A DNA stretch of 64,000 nt, from the NCBI GenBank assembly GCA_963693315.1, contig OY856186.1:457557892-457621891 (forward strand), written 5' to 3'. Each line of letters begins with the position of its first letter. The stretch's first letter is position 1. Origin of the DNA: Diogma glabrata. Lineage: Eukaryota > Arthropoda > Insecta > Diptera > Cylindrotomidae. The notes beneath the pieces are model-generated. The model ran no database searches and was not told the origin of the DNA. It was given only the letters and a program-made list of their open reading frames with translations. The translations under genes were made by a program, and so were the position numbers. Below are positions 61,175 to 64,000 of this stretch, piece after piece.

Positions 61175-62261
61175 TATTTTAAATTTTGTTTGACACCGTA
61201 AAAGCCAAATTTATGATTATTATGAGAATTTTAATTTTCAGAATAACCTTGGTTTTTGTGTGTCTTAGTCCTCAATTAATTTTTACGATAGGTTCTGTTT
61301 GCAACAGTGGATCAAACTTGTTTGCAAACAATCAGATGATGGACTAGATTTTTTCATTAAATTGAAAACTAAAGATTTATATCATTTAAATTTTCAAACT
61401 TTATTTCAATCGGATACGTTTCGGTGATTTTTTGTCACCATTCTCAATCCTGTACGTAGTATCTAGGAAACACAATATGATTGTTAATATTATATTATTA
61501 TCAGAGCTAATACTATAGTTAAAAAAATTTTTTGAAAACTTACGTTAAAATAAATTAAAAACTGTATTTAATTGACTACTTAAACTAATGATATATTAAA
61601 CATAACTATAAAGAACAATTAAAACACCAACTAATTAAAATCACTAAAATAAAAACATATTAAAAATTTGAACTGGTTAACAATATTGATGTACTAGTAA
61701 GACTAATTAAAATTGAAGAAATAAAAATAAAAATTTTCCTATCGATGATAAATTTATAATTATAATAGGAAACAGTACGTACGGAGGTTGATGACCTATA
61801 TTTTTTTTTTATATATATATATATTTTTTTTATTAATTTTTTCTAAATGTGTATGCTAATATTCGTAAAACTGTTTTTTATGTTTTGATTATGTTTTTAA
61901 CTGAGAGAATTGCTGTGTACTAGGCTATTATTTTCTATGGTTCTATGTTTGTTTCTATTTTTATTTATATTTATAGTGTTGATCAGCTGTGCATATGACT
62001 TGCTTAGGTTTTCAGTGTCCATCCTGAAATTCACTGCATTTTTGTTCGCTGTTATGTGTAGCATTTCTTTTATCGCTCTTTTGGTTTTGTTACGATCGAA
62101 CGACAATATTCTTGGATTATCCAAATTGAAAGTGTGTCCCATTTCAATTGAATGTTGGACAGCTGCCGTTCCCTGAAGGCTTAGATGTTTTTGTTTTTGG
62201 TCAAGCTTATGTTGTTGCATTCTCTTTTTTAATTTTTGACCAGTCATTCCAATGTATGATG
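61175..62261 (-). mobile_element. 5'-truncated Penelope-like insertion with 13-bp target duplication
   Basis: The host sequence ccttatatactaa is present on both sides (61162-61174 and 62262-62274), and family G resumes without loss after it. On the minus strand the insert starts inside the GIY-YIG nuclease domain (ASYIGMTGQKLKKRM, from 62261) and continues to a stop at 61897: QHKLDQKQ, AAVQHSIEMGHTFNLD and ILSFDRNKTKRAIKE, then an Asn/Lys-rich tail. It is followed by ~720 bp of 3' untranslated sequence. Truncation at the 5' end and a duplicated target are what target-primed reverse transcription produces. The reverse transcriptase is not present. Confidence 0.87.
61897..62261 (-). pseudogene. 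GIY-YIG domain C-terminal part of Penelope-like ORF
   Basis: About 121 codons, open throughout, lacking the domain's start (the VY motif). It has YIG followed by a T-G-Q-L-R-type helix, then HSIEMGHTFNLDNPRIL, equivalent to the H..ETGH..D....IL stretch of these nucleases, and a KRAIKEMLHI helix. It is a remnant of a larger polyprotein and is different in sequence from the copy at 5821-6203. Confidence 0.8.
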
Positions 62262-62460
62262 CCTTATATACTAAGTTTCAGTAAGATCATAGTCCGGGAT
62301 TAGAAGTTTTTCAAGATTTAAACTTAGAGGTGTTTGGCAGACCCCCCGCCATTTTGTCCAAATTTAAAATGAATCCATATCTTCCATTTTCAAGTATACT
62401 TGTATCATTTGACAAAGTTTCATCAAGATCCTTTGCTGAAAGTCCACCCAAGGGCACCCG
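62262..62460 (+). repeat. Family G single copy, right part
   Basis: Matches 52932-53120 (aagtttcagtaagatcatag, accccccgccattttgtcc, tgatccatatcttccattttc-like) and completes the copy begun at 60605. Confidence 0.85.
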
Positions 62461-62499
62461 GGCAACCGGTGAAAGACTATAATAATAGCGATTAAGGTG

Positions 62500-62770
62500 G
62501 TATATCCCATACAACTGGTCCAGTAATGGTCCATTAATGGCGACCAGTAACGCAGCAATGGCCAAGCACAGGCAACCATGACTGGGTCATTAACATAATT
62601 TTTCTGGATGATAACTTCGGACAATAAATGGCTGCCATTCATGGGCCAGAAAAAAAAATAATGGTCCATGCAAGGTTGTGGAGTTGGCCAGGTAACCAAC
62701 TAATAATGATGACCAATGTTGCAGCAATGGCCGAGTACTGGTCACCATGACTGGGCCAAAAATATATTAA
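62500..62770 (+). repeat. Family H repeat
   Basis: Contains actggtccagtaatggtcca, gcagcaatggccaagcac, tggatgataacttcggacaa, aatggctgccattcatgg and gcagcaatggccgagtactg, matching 38750-38840 and 39405-39735. The overlapping minus frames (62311-62699) read Helitron-unrelated, domain-free peptides and are shadows. Confidence 0.8.
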
Positions 62771-62886
62771 AAATATTATCATAGGCAAATTTAAATAAAT
62801 TCAATACAAAATAATTTAAGAATTAAAATAAAATAAAAATGTCAAATGAAAAAAAATTTAAAACTTATACCAAGCTAAAACCTAAA

Positions 62887-64000
62887 ATATGGAGAGGCTG
62901 AAATCTCAAGCTCTGAGATATCAAGACTTCGGCCTGGGTCAAAGATTTTGATATAGTTTTCGGCAAAAAACTTTTATGAGAGACATTGTTTTTAGATTGG
63001 TCAGCGATGTATATTTAGCATTTTGAGAAAATATTACAAAATCACAAATTCATATTTCTTTCAAAATTCCAAAAATATTGTAAAAATTAAATAAAATCAA
63101 AAATTGAAACTTTTTCCAAATTCCAAAAATTATAATAAAATCAAAAATTTTAAATTTTTCAAAATTTTAAAACTATTACAAAAATTCTTACAAAATAAAA
63201 ATTAAACTTTTTTTCAAAATTCTAAAAATATTGCAAAAATTATAACAAAATCAAAAATTAAAAGTTTTTCTAAAATTCTAAAAATATTGCAAAAGTTGAA
63301 ACTGTTTTCAAAATTCCAAAAATTATAATAAAATCAAAAATTTAAAATTTTTCAAAATTATAAAAATATTCCAAAAATTCTTACAAAATCAAAAATTGAA
63401 ACATTTTTTAAAATTTCAAAATAATTCAAAAACTAAAACAAATTCAAAAAATTTCTATGTCCAATTTCTTTTCAATTACATTTACGTCATAAAAACAGCA
63501 ATTTTTTTTTCCAAAAAATTGGCTAAAAAAATAAATGAAATCATTTTTTGACACATTTGACATTATTTTTTTGACAAACTTATAATGCCATAATTCTCAA
63601 TAATAATAATAAAATTTCATGCCATACAAATAATTAATTTTATGTTTTTCCAAAAAATTAGGTAAAAAAATAAATAAAAATCTTTCTTTGGACACGCTTG
63701 ACAACATTTTTTTGACAAACTTATAATACCCTAATTCTCAATAATAATAATAAAATTTCATGTCATACAAATAATTAAAAATAATTAATTTCACTTTTTT
63801 CCAGAAAATTAGGTAAAAAATTAAATAAAAATCTTTCTTTTGACATACTTGACAATTTTTTTTGACAAACTTATAATGCAATAATCTAGTTTTTGGTCTG
63901 TCATACCAATCCCGACCATCAAGATTTCTCCGCACTCTTTGTTTCTGACGATCATCACTTAAAATTAACGTTTTTTAAGAAAAAAATATGCATATTTCCT
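62887..64000 (+). mobile_element. Family A repeat, copy 5 (runs off the window)
   Basis: Begins at the conserved ATATGGAG head, with both internal arrays, and reaches the tail sequence ccatcaagatttctcc before the window ends. Confidence 0.87.

Overview
The window is AT-rich, intron-dominated animal DNA, most likely from an insect with a repeat-rich genome. The one host gene I can support is the paired-class homeobox gene Rx (retinal homeobox), on the + strand. It is seen as four coding exons: 19981-20197, 20263-20376, 55085-55846 and 55917-56077. Exons 1/2 and 3/4 are separated by short introns (65 and 70 bp). Exons 2 and 3 are separated by a 34.7 kb intron. All splice sites are GT-AG, phases 1,1,1 join cleanly, and the fourth exon ends exactly at homeodomain position 46/47, the usual intron site of this class. 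The recognition helix and C-terminus (OAR domain) must lie beyond the right edge, so the last intron is over 7.9 kb. Octapeptide plus homeodomain make the assignment firm; the 72-residue first exon is not a domain I can name.

Everything else is transposable-element debris, tandem repeats and captured gene fragments. Upstream of Rx (1-19980) there are: a decayed jockey-like LINE endonuclease, a ~108-bp minisatellite butting onto a 433-bp palindromic element, a broken Penelope GIY-YIG domain with an ATG-less open frame next to it, a short piggyBac-type MITE with TTAA target duplication, two copies of a large non-coding repeat (called family A here), and a 1.5 kb element with ~275-bp inverted arms and a TAA target duplication.

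The giant Rx intron (20377-55084) holds long (TA)n tracts, a TA-flanked MITE, a Helitron Rep/helicase relic, a four-unit ~268-bp tandem repeat, a 5'-truncated Ty3/gypsy pol (RNase H tail plus integrase), a hAT-like transposase relic and a 3 kb array of ~625-bp repeats. A three-level nest of elements sits at 42.9-47.7 kb and can be unpicked using a second, uninterrupted copy of the host repeat at 30 kb. Two short stretches on the minus strand look like pieces of host genes from elsewhere: a Cbl tyrosine-kinase-binding (4H) segment at 33.9-34.2 kb and an FKBP8-like segment at 40.9-41.2 kb, each with a frameshift.

Downstream of exon 4 lie a reverse copy of family A, a repeat interrupted by a 1.09 kb 5'-truncated Penelope-like insertion with a 13-bp target duplication, and a final family A copy running off the window. 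No rRNA gene, convincing tRNA gene or CRISPR array was seen. Repeat boundaries and homologies were read by eye, so edges are approximate unless a target-site duplication fixes them.
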